Positions 32,146 to 42,805 of a DNA stretch of 64,000 bases are shown here, in pieces. Position 1 is the stretch's first letter; each line of letters begins with the position of its first letter. The DNA comes from Thereva unica (taxonomy: Eukaryota; Arthropoda; Insecta; Diptera; Therevidae), in the NCBI GenBank assembly GCA_949987705.1, contig OX465281.1, positions 241,759,143 through 241,823,142 on the forward strand. The letters are read 5' to 3'. Under the pieces are notes generated by a model. It did not search any database. It had not been told where the DNA came from and was given only the letters and a program-made list of their open reading frames with translations. The position numbers and the translations under genes were made by a program.

Positions 32146-32445
32146 ATGAAGGTTTTCGTTCTTGCAATTGTTGCTCTTTTAGTAGTTTGCACTTATGCTG
32201 CACCGCAAAATCAGGCAGAAAATCAAGCGGTTTTCGCAAGATCAATTGATTCTGGAGCTGATGACACCATTCAGTTGGAAGATGCAGTAGGAGCAGATGA
32301 ACAGCCAGAGACTTTACTGAGTGTTGATGGCCAAGGACATGAAAATGAAGCAGGACGCGATGCACGCAGAGCAAGGAGATTCCGAGTGATGTTGAGGCGA
32401 GGTTCTAGGAGGAGTTATGGAAGGCGTCGTTACAGATCTGGATAA
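32146..32445 (+). CDS. Family B secreted cationic peptide precursor, B1
   Basis: A 99-residue precursor from ATG 32,146. The frame is open further upstream only through a non-ATG codon and overlaps the predicted transcription start (TATA at 32,076), so the shorter start is correct. It has a signal peptide MKVFVLAIVALLVVCTYA, then APQNQAENQAVFARSIDSG, an acidic stretch, ETLLSVDGQGHENEAGRDAR and RRARR. The predicted mature part is FRVMLRRGSRRSYGRRRYRS plus G (21 residues, nine Arg). B1 differs from B3, B4 and B5 in the pro-region and by Tyr instead of His in the mature part. AATAAATATTTTG at 32,525 is the likely polyadenylation signal. Confidence 0.88.
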   Translation: MKVFVLAIVALLVVCTYAAPQNQAENQAVFARSIDSGADDTIQLEDAVGADEQPETLLSVDGQGHENEAGRDARRARRFRVMLRRGSRRSYGRRRYRSG

Positions 32446-33271
32446 TTAAATTGTGGCCGAACCATTTCCAGTATTTTTGTTGTGAATGTTTTTTTATAAA
32501 TGTATTTTTCGTGTTTTGGAAGGAAATAAATATTTTGAAAAAAAAAAAAAACTACTTTTGAGTTTCATTTTAATTATAAAAATATTTCATCGAAAAAGAT
32601 TCTCTGAAGAATGTTTTAGTTCTTCAAAAGCACATTTTATATTTTATATTTATATTATAATGGAGTAAAGCCAGATAAGTAATTCAAGGAGGCAGGACAT
32701 GTTTCTGCTCTACTATTTCGCACAGATCCAGGGTAAGAGAGGGCAAAAGAGAGTGCGCTCGCTGGGATCAGAGAGGTCTTTCAACAATAGCCTAAACCTA
32801 ATATGACGTACTTCAACTTACGAACGTGAGACTTAATAAACTTGACGAATGCTCGTTAAATTATCGAATGTTCCAGTTCTAGGCTGCGTTATTGTCCTGT
32901 TGAAGCACTCGATTCCTTGATTATTTCTTTTGTTCTTTTTGGCTTCTGTCGACACCGGTTTTATGTTCGCATTCGCGTTGGATGATTGTGTTATTGACGT
33001 ATCTTGGTGCCTCCAGGATAGACCTGAATATTTTGGTTTGTATTCGTTGGATTATGGCGGTGTTTGATGTTTTTGGAGAGCCCCAAAGTTGTAGCACGTA
33101 TGTCCATATAGGTTTTAGAATTGCTTTTTGGTGTTGATGTTTAGTTTAGATCTTTCGTGTAGGAGCCAATACAAATTGTGATGAGCTATTTCTTCTTTTC
33201 TATATATGATTCCTCCAAGGGAGCTTTCTATCCAGGTGAACTCTATTTGACTGATTGTGCTTGTGATGGTT

Positions 33272-33640
33272 CTACAGCCCAATTCGAGCCTTGGCCTCCA
33301 TCAGCGTCTTCCTCCAGACGTCTCTCTGCTCCGCAGTTTGTCTCCAATTTCTTATTTTGAGTAGTTTTGCTACATCGGCCTTAACATTGTCCTCCCACCT
33401 TGACCATGGTTTGCCAACAAGTCTTCTGCCATCTGGTAGTGGGTACAGGGCTTTTTTTGGTATCCTTGAGTCGTCCATTCTTTGGACATGACCGACCCAA
33501 CGTAAACGTAGTAGCTTAACATGTGTCGAGAGTTTACACTCTTTGTATACAATTCGTTATTGTAACGTATTCTCCATGTATTGTCTTCATTGATTGGGCC
33601 GTATATATTTCGGAGAATCCTCCTCTCAAATATATCCAAC
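33272..33640 (-). mobile_element. RTE-type LINE C-terminal fragment
   Basis: Minus-strand reading gives DIFERRILRNIYGPINEDN and, after a frameshift, MDDSRIPKKALYPLPDGRR through RNWRQTAEQRDVWRKTLMEA. These match the C-terminal domain of RTE LINEs. It lies inside the Jockey remnant and is followed by a SINE in the same orientation. Confidence 0.75.
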
Positions 33641-33644
33641 TTGT

Positions 33645-33752
33645 CGGTGTGGAAGTGGAAAAGGCGAAGGACCGTGGGGCTGGCCGGGATTCGAGCCCGG
33701 GACCTCTGGGATAGCAGTCAGGCGCCTTACCCCTAGACTACCGAGGCCCCCA
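33645..33752 (-). mobile_element. tRNA-derived SINE, copy 2, truncated
   Basis: Reverse-complement copy of the SINE head: GGGGGCCTCGGTAGTCTAGG, GGTAAGGCGCCTGACTGC and a B box within CCCGGGCTCGAATCCCGG. Only about 105 bp remain (tRNA part plus the first bases of the body). Confidence 0.8.
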
Positions 33753-35089
33753 CTTGTTTACTGTTGATGGTAATTGGATTGCAATGATCTTTTTGAGTGC
33801 AAACGTAATCTGTTATATATTCGTTTCATTTATTTTGATTTTCCACTTTTGGGTTCACTCGATAATGTCGTTAGTGTATTCTTCCAGAAATCTTTTGGCT
33901 GCTGTTGGATTGCTATGTGTGGAATTTGTGGAACTCCAACCCTGATGGGATAGGGGCTGCTGAGACTGTCGCCTTTGTATTTCACCCTGAGTTTGCAGTT
34001 TTCCAAAGAGCTGGAGAGGATATGATGGAATTTTTGCGGTAAGCTCATAGAGATATTGTACTTTAGTGCGAAATGCCAGGTTTTGTCGAACGCCTGTGCT
34101 ATGTTCAGGAAGGGCCCTACACAGAATTTCTTTTGGTCGAGGGCAGAATTGGTCTGGTTTACAATTTTGTCACTTGCTGTGATTGTTTCTGAAACCAATT
34201 CGGTGTTCTGATATTAACCCCTCGTCGTTTAGGGTTGGCAGAATTTTGTCCAATAGAACTGGTCTGTATGATTCTACTTTGGTTCTGTTTTTACCTGGTT
34301 TTGGTATGAGGATTATTCTCTCATCTTTCTAGCTAGTTGGGTAGTAGCTCTTTCGTGTAGTATGGCATTTAATATGTGGAGAATGGCTGTAACTCCGGAA
34401 ATTGGGGTTTCCTTGAGGAGTTTGCCAGTTAGTTGATCATGACCAGGGGCTTTGTTATTGTTGATTTCGCTTATCTTCGTAATTAGTGCGGCGAGAGAAA
34501 ATTTTTCGGTATTGTAAGTTTGAGGGTTGGGTGCTGATGTGGGAGATTCTGTGCAATTTGCTTTTGAGTTATTTGGACTGAGCACGTTGGCTCGGTGGAG
34601 CACGAATGACTCGGCTTTACTGACGTTATGTGTTATCCAGTTGCTTTTGGAATCCCTGATTTCGGTTTCAACTTGCATTGGTTTTTTTATTCTTTTAGTG
34701 GTCTTCCAGAGTGAGTAGTTGGAATCGACGTAGTGATCCAAGTCAGCTATGAACTCTTGAATTTGGTTGTTTTAGTCATTGCATAGGTTGCATAGAGTGT
34801 ATTTGAGTAGCTTGGTGGCTTCATTAAGGATTTCGTTAGCTCTGGATGATCTTGTTTGTTGCCACTCTGATCTGGCTTTTCTCTTAATGCGTAGTAGTTG
34901 CAGTATTGAGCTATTGTAGCGGTTGGGGATTCGATCCTCATTTGTTGATTATGGTGGGGTTATATTTGTCAGTTTTCTTATGGTACGGCAAGTCAAATTG
35001 AAATCAGGCTAATTCAGGTGCTTCAGTGCAGCCTGCCGCACAGAATGGCTGCTCCGGCAGTATTTAAAACTGTTACTTTATAGCAGGGG

Positions 35090-35130
35090 TGGGCAAAAAG
35101 TCGATCGCCACCGAAAGACCGGTCTATGGC
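35090..35130. mobile_element. Possible hAT terminal fragment
   Basis: CAGGGGTGGGCAAAAAGTCG resembles the terminal inverted repeat of Charlie-like hAT elements. No matching second end or target duplication was found before the A2 gene, so it is either a broken end or chance similarity. Confidence 0.3.
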
Positions 35131-35231
35131 AATAATGAAATATTAAAAATATATTTTACTTAAAAACAAATTTATTAAACTCTTAATACAAATATGGTTG
35201 TGTTACTGTTAATACAAATAATGGTTAATGC

Positions 35232-35546
35232 TTAATGTCCACGTCGTCCAAAACGCACCCTGAATACCCTACGTGCTGGAACTCTTCTTAGAGCAACTCG
35301 GAATCTGCGTGCCCTGCGAGCCTCACGATCTGATTCGTTCTCGTGTCCTTGTCCATCAACACTGAAAAGGGTCTCAGGTACGTCTTCTTCAATTGGGGCA
35401 ACAACTCCATAATCACCACCATCGATCGCTCTCACAAATACGCCTTGATCCAAAGTGTCTTCAGAATCGTCTTCGAATCCTTGAGGGAAACTGTACGAGA
35501 CTGTGATGAGTAGAGCAAGAGTTGCGATTATCAAAAAGGACTTCAT
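35232..35546 (-). CDS. Family A secreted cationic peptide precursor, A2
   Basis: A 104-residue precursor. It has signal peptide MKSFLIIATLALLITVSYS, an acidic pro-region with YGVVAPIEEDVPETLFSVDG, the QGHENESDREAR block and RRARR. The predicted mature peptide FRVALRRVPARRVFRVRFGR ends RGH (23 residues). It is two arginines shorter than A1, A3 and A4 in the turn region, and carries Arg and Phe where others have Lys and Leu. Its divergent B partner has been lost: only a promoter and leader relic remains near 36,090-36,181. Confidence 0.88.
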   Translation of the reverse strand: MKSFLIIATLALLITVSYSFPQGFEDDSEDTLDQGVFVRAIDGGDYGVVAPIEEDVPETLFSVDGQGHENESDREARRARRFRVALRRVPARRVFRVRFGRRGH

Positions 35547-36181
35547 TGTAATTTTTTAGGTGTCTTCGGGTGTTTGTGGTAAAAGTGTTTGAGGTAAACT
35601 GTGCCTTGAAAGTAGATCACTTTGAGTTTATATAGGAAGTTTTGGTAGATAAAATTGCAAGGTCATTGAAGATACCCAGAAATGAACTTGAGAAAAAATT
35701 CTCAAAATTTTTGTTCTTGACAAATATCGTAAAACATAAACCGCACGATCAACCGGAACTAATCGTGTTGTTCTGGGCTATTTTTATCCCAGACGCCTTC
35801 TCTATAAGCCACAAATCAGACCTTCATCGTATCAGGATAAATACCTCGAGGCGCCAACTCCAATGTTCTTGACTAATTTAGAAGATAAATAGTTCATTGG
35901 AATCGGTGCAAGTTTGAACCAGTTTTTGATGAGTCCCACACTTATAAGTCACCGAATTGTTTATGGTTTTCTAAAATAAATTACTATTTTGATAAAAGTT
36001 CGTCAACCACGTAAAAATAGTAAACAAACAAAAAGTTTTTGGGGTTTTAAATTTTTGTGCTATTGCTTTGACTAGTTTTCTTGCTAGGAGCATACCGAAA
36101 TTCCTCTAGGATAATATTCACATAGGGCAGCTTTAGTTTGGGATCAAGTATGATTCCTCTAAAGAAACTCAAGTTAAAATT
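35547..36181. promoter_or_regulatory. Promoter of unit 2, B side decayed
   Basis: The A2 side has TATATAAA on minus (35,627-35,634). The conserved ATAAGTCACCGAATTG block (near 35,944) and GTAAACAA (36,020-36,027) persist. On the former B side the GGAATATTCC and TATA sites have decayed (ACCGAAATTCC, ATAATATTCAC). The leader GGATCAAGTATGATTCCTCT and CTCAAGTTAAAAT is still recognisable up to 36,181, where homology stops abruptly before the B coding start. Confidence 0.65.
36090..36181 (+). pseudogene. Family B relic of unit 2 (leader only)
   Basis: TTGCTAGGAGCATACC, CCTCTAGGATAATATTC, TTTGGGATCAAGTATG and AACTCAAGTTAAAAT align with the core promoter and 5' leader of the intact B genes. The expected ATGAAG signal-peptide start is missing. 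Unrelated sequence begins at 36,182 with TGTTGTTTTGCCCG, so the gene was cut off by a rearrangement or insertion. Confidence 0.75.
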
Positions 36182-36760
36182 GTTGTTTTGCCCGAAGTGA
36201 AGAGCCCGAGAATGGTAATGTCATGTGGTAATGTCGTATACGATGTCGTGTACCAAACACATGTAATTGTTTTATACACGTGTTAACGTTTTATAAAAAG
36301 TTTTAACGGGAGATAAGAGACAATTTCTAGAATAAACACTTCTCGTGTTTTTATAAAAGCCCTAATCAGTTACAGGCCGCCGGCAGGCCCGATGAAGGTC
36401 ACGCATTACTCAGTCTTAATGAGGGATGAGAACTTGAGGCAACCACCTGACGGGCCGTGGACTGCAGGTCACTTAGTGTTGGGTAGGAGTAGGACCCGAT
36501 TATAAAATTAGTTTGTAAGAGATGCCTCTTTTTTCGTTCGAGCCAGTACAGTGGCATGCCTCAAATGAGGCGAGGCGCTATTGTAATGCCGAAATAACAA
36601 AAACTAGCAAATTAAAAAAAGAAGGAAAATAAATACCAATGAGCAGCTTTTTTTACTAGTGCATTTTACGATATGCATTAAACTAAATAAGTAACAAGCT
36701 AATAAATTAGTTACAAGACTTCGATTTTGTAATCTAAAGATCGTTCTAACATGCCATTTG
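36182..36760. other. Unassigned insertion or LTR-like sequence
   Basis: It starts TGTTGTTTTGCCCG exactly where B-gene homology ends. It contains TATAAAAAG (36,293), TTTTTATAAAAGCCC (36,350) and GTTACAGGCCGCCGGCAGGC. The TG start and TATA-like elements hint at a solitary LTR or its fragment, but no second end or target duplication was found. No gene is seen. Confidence 0.25.
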
Positions 36761-37045
36761 TTAAATTCTATCTGGTTTGACAACTTTAGCGAAGAGATCT
36801 CTTAAACTCAGCTGTTCTTGTTTCTTTTGAAGAAAATCGTTTGCCACTTTTGAATGCATAAAGTGTTCGACTAGTTTACTAGATTTATTAATCATAGCTT
36901 GAATTTCTTCTTGTTCAAGAGCCTTAATAGTCGCTAGTGGTAATGTATATGTCGCACAACACTTATTTGATACGATTTTTAGGGTCTCGGTTTCGGCGAA
37001 TTCCATAACAATTGTTCGATCTACATCCGGCAAGATTTTATCCAA
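36761..37045 (-). pseudogene. hAT transposase fragment
   Basis: The 94-residue minus-strand frame contains IKALEQEEIQAMINKSSKLV and EHFMHSKVANDFLQKKQEQL, similar to the linker before the conserved TRW block of ZBED-like hAT transposases. Start and end of the protein are absent. From 37,046 to about 37,520 I see no gene. Confidence 0.4.
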
Positions 37046-37524
37046 AGAATCTCTTTCTTGATCGGTCTATGTAATCCATTTTTTTTTTGCCAAGAATAAG
37101 TATAATATACGCATACGTACATACGCATGACCAGATATTATATTATTTACGCAATTATCGGCGTGTGTTAATTTTTGCAATTCTTCTAATCCACTGCCAG
37201 ACATGAGATATCCGATCGGATCTACGAAGGTCATAAGTAAATGGAACCCTTCAAGTCAAACGATGACTTTTGCCAGATCAGATTCTGGATCAACAGCCCC
37301 AGTGATCACTCGAGCTTTTCAATACAAAAGCTGGTCAAAAGTAACTACACAGGTACTTTGATTGGCAGCTTTACATCTATCTTTAAATTGATGATCAGTT
37401 TTCTCGTAAGATATTTTTTCGTTTTGTCATTAAATCTGATAAGGTTAGAGTGTACTGCAGTTAAAGAATGGCTTTGTGAAAGTTCCCTCTTCTTACTCAT
37501 AATAACCCCGGAGATTTGACATCA

Positions 37525-37690
37525 CCTGATTACTTTCTTTGTGGATATTTCAAGTGGCAACAACCAAAAACAGGAATTGAGCAATTCGATTATGACATAG
37601 CTCGTACTATCAACAAAATTACTTTGAACGAACCGACCTCACAGACAATTGAGTCGACAAAATGTACATAAGCTGTCAACGCTAAAACAT
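37525..37690 (+). pseudogene. Mariner-like transposase C-terminal fragment
   Basis: SPDYFLCGYFKWQQP matches the SPDFFLWGYLK region around the third catalytic Asp of mariner-type transposases. Only about 50 residues remain. The same fragment occurs in reverse at about 42,950-43,112 because it lies inside the inverted duplication that includes units 3 and 4. Confidence 0.55.
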
Positions 37691-37839
37691 CTGCCTTCAA
37701 ACAACTATAGCCTACCTTACAATAGATTAACTTAACAAAAAATATAGCGAAAAATTAAAAAAATAGGAGTATCTTGATTTAAAACAATTTATTAAATTCT
37801 TATTACAAACAATGGTTGTGCTTTATTGCTATCAGTTCT

Positions 37840-38163
37840 TTAGTGTCCCCGACGTCCCAAGCGCACCTTGAACACCCTACGCCTGCGTGCTGGAACTCTT
37901 CTTAAACCAACTCGGAATCTGCGTGTCCTACGAGCCTCGCGCTCTGATTCGTTCTCGTGTCCTTGTCCATCAACACTGAAAAGGGTCTCTGCTACGTCCT
38001 CTTTTTCGACTGGGATTACAGCTCCGTCATCACCACCATCGATCGCTCTCACAAATACCCCTTGCTCCAAGGTGTCTTCAGGCTCTTCTTCGAATCCTTG
38101 AGGAAAACTGTACGAGACAGCGATGAGTAGAGCGAGAGTTGCGATGATCAAAAAGGATTTCAT
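37840..38163 (-). CDS. Family A secreted cationic peptide precursor, A3
   Basis: A 107-residue precursor. It has signal peptide MKSFLIIATLALLIAVSYS, a pro-region with GFEEEPEDTLEQGVFVRAID, ETLFSVDGQGHENESEREAR and RRTRR. The predicted mature peptide starts FRVGLRRVPARRRRVFKVRL and ends GRRGH. It is the mirror partner of A4, whose last residue is Gln instead of His. The 3' AATAAA-type signal is read on minus near 37,795. Confidence 0.88.
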   Translation of the reverse strand: MKSFLIIATLALLIAVSYSFPQGFEEEPEDTLEQGVFVRAIDGGDDGAVIPVEKEDVAETLFSVDGQGHENESEREARRTRRFRVGLRRVPARRRRVFKVRLGRRGH

Positions 38164-38804
38164 TGTAATTTGTTAGTTGGCTTCGCTTGTTTGTGCTGAA
38201 ACTGTTTAAGGTAAACTGTGCCTTGAAACTAGATCACTTTGAGCTTATATAGGAAGAAATTTCGATGGACACGCGATCGTGGAAGATTCCTAGAAACATT
38301 TCACGATTTGAACTCGAAGAAAAAACTTATTTTGAATTTTCACGTTTTGGTTTGTTGACAAAAATTTCAAAACATAAACAGCACAGTCAACCGGAACGGA
38401 TCGTTTTGTTTGGGTTATTCTGATATACAAATCTGACCTTCATTGACGTCAGGACAAAAATCCCGAGGCGCCAGTGCTACCGTGCTCGACTATTGTAAAT
38501 AGAAGATGATAGTCCGTTGGAATTTATGCAAATGGGAACCAGTTTAGGAAAAGTCCCACACCTATAAGTCGCCGAACTGTTTATGATCCTCTAAAGTAAA
38601 ATACGATGTCGACGAAAGTTCGTCAACCACGTTAAAATAGTAAACAAACAAAACGTTTTGGGGTTTTTAAATTTTTGTGATATTGTTTTGAGGATTTTCA
38701 TTGCTAGGAATATTCCGAAATTGCTCTAGGATAGTATATAATGTTGGGCCGGTTTGAGATCAAGCATAGTTTGTCTCAAGAACTTAAAGTTAAAATCAAG
38801 AAAC
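38164..38804. promoter_or_regulatory. Bidirectional promoter of unit 3 (A3/B3)
   Basis: The A3 side has a TATATAAG-type TATA box on minus at about 38,244-38,251 and GGAATCTTCC on minus (38,281-38,290). Centrally there are ATAAGTCGCCGAACTG (near 38,563) and GTAAACAA (38,640-38,647). The B3 side has GGAATATTCC (38,707-38,716) and TATATAAT (38,735-38,742). The distance between start codons is 641 bp. Confidence 0.7.
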
Positions 38805-39104
38805 ATGAAGATTTTCGTTTTTGCAATTGTTGCTCTTTTGGTAGTTTGCACTTGGGCTGTACCGCAAGATCAGGGAGAAGATCAGGCGATTTTCGCAAGA
38901 TCAATTGATTCTGGAGCTGATGACTCTATTCTTTTGGGCGATGTAGTTGGAGCGGATGAACAGCCAGAGACCTTGCTGAGTGTTGATGGTCAAGGACATG
39001 AAAATGAAGCAGGACGCGATGCACGTAGAGCAAGGAGATTCCGAGTAATGTTGAGGCGAGGCTCTAGGAGGAGTCATGGAAGGCGTCGTTACAGATCAGG
39101 ATAA
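38805..39104 (+). CDS. Family B secreted cationic peptide precursor, B3
   Basis: A 99-residue precursor from ATG 38,805. It has signal peptide MKIFVFAIVALLVVCTWA, then VPQDQGEDQAIFARSIDSG, ETLLSVDGQGHENEAGRDAR and RRARR. The predicted mature part is FRVMLRRGSRRSHGRRRYRS plus G. The upstream in-frame extension lacks an ATG and overlaps the core promoter. The protein equals B5 in its mature part and differs from B4 by one residue (Gly versus Ala). GTGAATAAATTTG near 39,180 is the probable polyadenylation site. Confidence 0.88.
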   Translation: MKIFVFAIVALLVVCTWAVPQDQGEDQAIFARSIDSGADDSILLGDVVGADEQPETLLSVDGQGHENEAGRDARRARRFRVMLRRGSRRSHGRRRYRSG

Positions 39105-39197
39105 TAAATTGTAGTCGGAAGTTTTCCAGTGTTTTTGCATCTTGTGGATGTTGTTAATAAATGTATTTCATTTTTAAAAGTGAATAAATTTGAATTA

Positions 39198-40190
39198 AAA
39201 TAAACTATGCTTTTTTTATTTATTATAAGTATAGACACAATATGGGCTTTAAATCATTTTACCTTTACCAAAACTTAACAATGCAGTGTGATGGTTTGCA
39301 GCAAAGACTACTTCCCTTCGTTCTATTAATTATCAAATCAATTATTAGCATCAGAAAAATTCTGGTTAAATCTGTAGGGTAGCTTTGACTGTAATTTTTG
39401 CTATAACTATTAAAATACTACATAAACAATTACAATTTGATAAATTGATGAACAAATTTAAAAAAAAATTGTTAGTTTGTGTTTTAAAGTGAAAGACTAC
39501 ATCTTACAGATAAGATCCACTGAGCATTTTAGTATCATGCGATGGTAAAAATCACAATCAACGGTGAAATTTTCATCACGAGATTTTTCAAAGAAAAAAT
39601 GTCCGAATTTTCCATTAGGGCTTACACAGTCACTTTTGTTTGGCAATATATGCTGTTTTGCTTGTTGACAAATCCAATTTAATTTAAATGCCAACTATCG
39701 TTGGTTTTAAAATACGCTGATCTATTTCTTCACTGCCCGATTAAAAATAATTTAGTTTGTTGATTTTCTTATAATTACGTGAGCTTCCACACGTAGCACG
39801 CATATCGAGCAAATAGTCATACCGCAAAAGTATGCAAGTTTCCTCCACATGCATCAGTACTCACCCCACAAGCACGGAAATCAAAAATTCCCGCTACAGC
39901 CATGAGCATTTGTAAATGCATCTGCATCGGCAAAGACCATTCCAAATGCGAGTATTGATTTACCAGGCAGTCCCCAGCTAATTACTAATCATGTCTAATG
40001 CTGCTCGACCTACGCAACCGAACTAGAATCATGCTACTGAGTATGCTATTGAAACACCCTTTATGGTCACAAAGATATTGCCCGATTTCTTCGCCGTAAA
40101 CAATTTTTTCAAGCCACAATTTTGCTGCCTTTGGTCTAGAAAAATTGCATGTCTGTGGCGGGAGCGTACATGCCTGATAGTGTTGATCAC
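39198..40190. other. No gene seen
   Basis: About 1 kb of AT-rich spacer inside the inverted duplication. Short minus-strand frames such as 39,497-39,694 show no recognisable domain. Confidence 0.4.
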
Positions 40191-40194
40191 ATGC

Positions 40195-40530
40195 GCCTAT
40201 TTACCAAATTGGCAACCCACATGAGGTTTACATTCTCTGCTACCTCTTTAATCCGTAGTTACCTGCATAATCGTTCCCAAAAAGTATCCTATAGCAGGGC
40301 TCCATACTAAGACCATTACTCTTCTCTATGTACATAAATGATCTTAGCAGTGTCGTGACAAGCTGCAAACTCCACATGTATGCGGATGATGTTCAGATCT
40401 ACTTAAACAGCCACCTTGGACTGGCTGAGAACTATATTGCGGACATAAATTCAGATTTCAAGCGTATTTATCAATGGTCTGTGTCCAACCGTCTACAACT
40501 TAATGCCTCTAAGCGCCGCCTCTGGCAATA
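40195..40530 (+). pseudogene. LINE polymerase fragment with YADD
   Basis: The plus strand reads LFSMYINDLSSVVTSCKLHM followed by YADDVQIYLNSH and WSVSNRLQLNASK, the catalytic palm of an I/Jockey-type LINE. The sequence before it (SLIRSYLHNRSQKVSYS) is in the same order. Only about 110 codons remain. No gene is seen from 40,531 to 40,980. Confidence 0.65.
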
Positions 40531-40984
40531 TGCGGGCTAGTGCGTAACTGCTGCGTGCGGGCGAGTTTCAGTTTTACTCAGGTGGACTACTATCACATCA
40601 TTGGTTAATAATCCGCAAGCACGACGCGTCGAAATATATTTCTCCCCCACTCCTTCGAGTGCGTTTTTTACGAGTGTACGTTTTTTTTACATATTCGACA
40701 CCCTCTTCATTTACTGCGCCTGTGATCTGCGAAAAACTATTCTTTGGAAGCACTGCAAGACTTTTGGCTTTATAATAAGAAAAACTAACGTAAAACCGAT
40801 AAGTTACGAGATATTTCAGAAAAATTGATCTTCGTTACCCTTGGACCTTCTATAACTATTGTAGCTGCCCAATGGCCTTTATGGACCTTGGGTTATAGAA
40901 CACAGCTTACATTTCTTTATGATCATTTCAGAAAGTAGAAAATTTATGATCCTTTATGATAGTCCCAAAATAAAAATAATAGAA

Positions 40985-41060
40985 TGGCCGGCTCCGGAAA
41001 CCTAAACGTTAAAGTTCCGACTACCATACCACAGGTCTGTGGTTCGATTCCACTCTTTCA
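40985..41060 (+). mobile_element. tRNA-like sequence, probable second SINE type
   Basis: GGTCTGTGGTTCGATTCCAC has a near-canonical B box, and CGGAAACCTAAACGTTAAAG sits at A-box spacing before it. The acceptor stem does not close, so this is a tRNA-derived repeat or tRNA pseudogene. From 41,061 to about 41,457 nothing further is seen. Confidence 0.45.
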
Positions 41061-41541
41061 CTCGTCCAACCCAAATTCGGAGAACCCTGCAGCTTTTCAC
41101 TCGTCTCTACAGCATTTTCCGACTAGAGTTTATTGTCCAACATTGCACTCAATGATAGAATCGTCAATAGTGCAGATGCCAAAACCTTTAAGCGGTAGTT
41201 TTTCACATAAATAAAAATCTATCTACCTTTTGCCTCCGAAAATCTGATTTTTTTATAACGATGTATTCCGTTTATGAATTTATCAGACCATAGTTCCCCA
41301 ATTTCATCTAATCATGGCAAAAAGACTTGTCAGGAGTGAAGGTACCAGATATAACTTATATTTTTATGTATATATACCTCCCACAATTTTGACACACTGT
41401 GCTAAAATTCAAGCTCTTAAGAGCTATATTTTAAAGAAACACAGAATATTTTATTTTATATTTATTCCTTTTTAAAAATGAAATACATTTATTAACAACA
41501 TCCACAAGATGCAAAAATACTGGAAACGGTCTGACCACGAT

Positions 41542-41841
41542 TTATCCTGATCTGTAACGACGCCTTCCATGACTCCTCCTTGAAGCTCGCCTCAACATCA
41601 CTCGGAATCTCCTTGCTCTGCGTGCGTCACGTCCTGCTTCATTTTCATGTCCTTGGCCATCAACACTCAGCAAAGTCTCTGGCTGTTCATCCGCTCCAAC
41701 TACATCGCCCAAAAGAATAGAGTCATCAGCTCCAGAATCAATTGATCTTGCGAAAATCGCCTGATCTTCTCCCTGATCTTGCGGTACAGCCCAAGTGCAA
41801 ACTACCAAAAGAGCAACAATTGCAAAAACGAAAATCTTCAT
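41542..41841 (-). CDS. Family B secreted cationic peptide precursor, B4
   Basis: A 99-residue precursor from ATG at 41,841 on minus. It is identical in design to B3 (MKIFVFAIVALLVVCTWA, ETLLSVDGQGHENEAGRDAR, RRARR) with one visible change in the mature part (FRVMLRRASRRSHG against FRVMLRRGSRRSHG). It faces A4 across 640 bp. Confidence 0.88.
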   Translation of the reverse strand: MKIFVFAIVALLVVCTWAVPQDQGEDQAIFARSIDSGADDSILLGDVVGADEQPETLLSVDGQGHENEAGRDARRARRFRVMLRRASRRSHGRRRYRSG

Positions 41842-42481
41842 GTTTCTTGATTTTAACTTTAAGTTCTTGAGACAAACTATGCTTGATCTCAAACCGGCCC
41901 AACATTATATACTATCCTAGAGCAATTTCGGAATATTCCTAGCAATGAAAATCCTCAAAACAATATCACAAAAATTTAAAAACCCCAAAACGTTTTGTTT
42001 GTTTACTATTTTAACGTGGTTGACGAACTTTCGTCGACATCGTATTTTACTTTAGAAGATCATAAACAGTTCGGCGACTTATAGGTGTGGGACTTTTCCT
42101 AAACTGGTTCCCATTTGCATAAATTCCAACGGACTATCATCTTCTATTTACAATAGTCAAGAACGGTAGCGCTGGCGCCTCGGGATTTTTGTCCTGACGT
42201 CAATGAAGGTCAGATTTGTATATCAGAATAACCCAAACAAAACGATCCGTTCCAGTTGATTGTGTTGTTTATGTTTTGAAATTTTTGTCAACAAACCGAA
42301 ACGTGAAAATTCAAAATAAGTTTTTTCTTCGAGTTCAAATCGTGAAATGTTTCTAGGAATCTTCCACGATCGCGTGTCCACCGAAACTCCTTCCTATATA
42401 AACTCAAAGTGATCTAGTTTCAAGGCACAGTTTACCTCAAACAGTTTCAGCACAAACACCCGAAGACACCTAAAAACTACA
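41842..42481. promoter_or_regulatory. Bidirectional promoter of unit 4 (B4/A4)
   Basis: Mirror image of the unit 3 promoter. GGAATATTCC lies at 41,930-41,939, TTGTTTAC at 41,999-42,006 and the CAGTTCGGCGACTTATAG block near 42,067. GGAATCTTCC lies at 42,356-42,365 and TATATAAA at 42,395-42,402. Confidence 0.7.
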
Positions 42482-42805
42482 ATGAAGACCTTTTTGATCA
42501 TCGCTACTCTTGCTCTACTCATCACTGTCTCGTACAGTTTTCCTCAAGGATTTGAAGACGATTCTGAAGACAATTTGGATCAAGGCGTATTTGTGAGAGC
42601 GATCGATGGTGGTGAGGACGGATCTATTATCCCAGTTGAAGAGGAGGACGTAGCAGAGACCCTTTTCAGTGTTGATGGACAAGGACACGAGAACGAATCA
42701 GAGCGCGAGGCTCGTAGGACACGCAGATTCCGTGTTGGTTTAAGGAGAGTTCCAGCACGCAGGCGTAGGGTGTTCAAGGTGCGCTTGGGACGACGTGGAC
42801 AGTAA
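42482..42805 (+). CDS. Family A secreted cationic peptide precursor, A4
   Basis: A 107-residue precursor. It has signal peptide MKTFLIIATLALLITVSYS, an acidic pro-region (GFEDDSEDNLDQGVFVRAID), ETLFSVDGQGHENESEREAR and RRTRR. The mature part starts FRVGLRRVPARRRRVFKVRL and ends GRRGQ. The terminal Gln instead of His is unique among the six copies. The pro-region resembles A5 and A6 more than its mirror partner A3, which hints at gene conversion among units. Confidence 0.88.
   Translation: MKTFLIIATLALLITVSYSFPQGFEDDSEDNLDQGVFVRAIDGGEDGSIIPVEEEDVAETLFSVDGQGHENESEREARRTRRFRVGLRRVPARRRRVFKVRLGRRGQ

Larger units (their letters stand above)
32880..34990 (-). pseudogene. Jockey-clade LINE, degenerate, interrupted
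   Basis: The minus strand carries polymerase fragments in order: SLWKTTKRIKKPMQVETEIR and NNNKAPGHDQLTGKLLKE (34,741-34,313), then GPFLNIAQAFDKTWHFAL and YPIRVGVPQ (34,198-33,910). A C-terminal piece near 33,120-32,940 (AILKPIWTYVLQLWGSP) lies beyond an RTE fragment (33,272-33,640) and a SINE. This family is distinct from the LINEs at 20-28 kb. Multiple frame breaks make it inactive. Confidence 0.7.
37527..39197. repeat. Left arm of a 1.65-kb inverted duplication (unit 3)
   Basis: This arm includes the mariner fragment, A3, the shared promoter and B3. The reverse complement at about 41,458-43,112 contains the same parts in mirrored order with only scattered differences. The 2.26-kb spacer between the arms is unique. 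Confidence 0.85.
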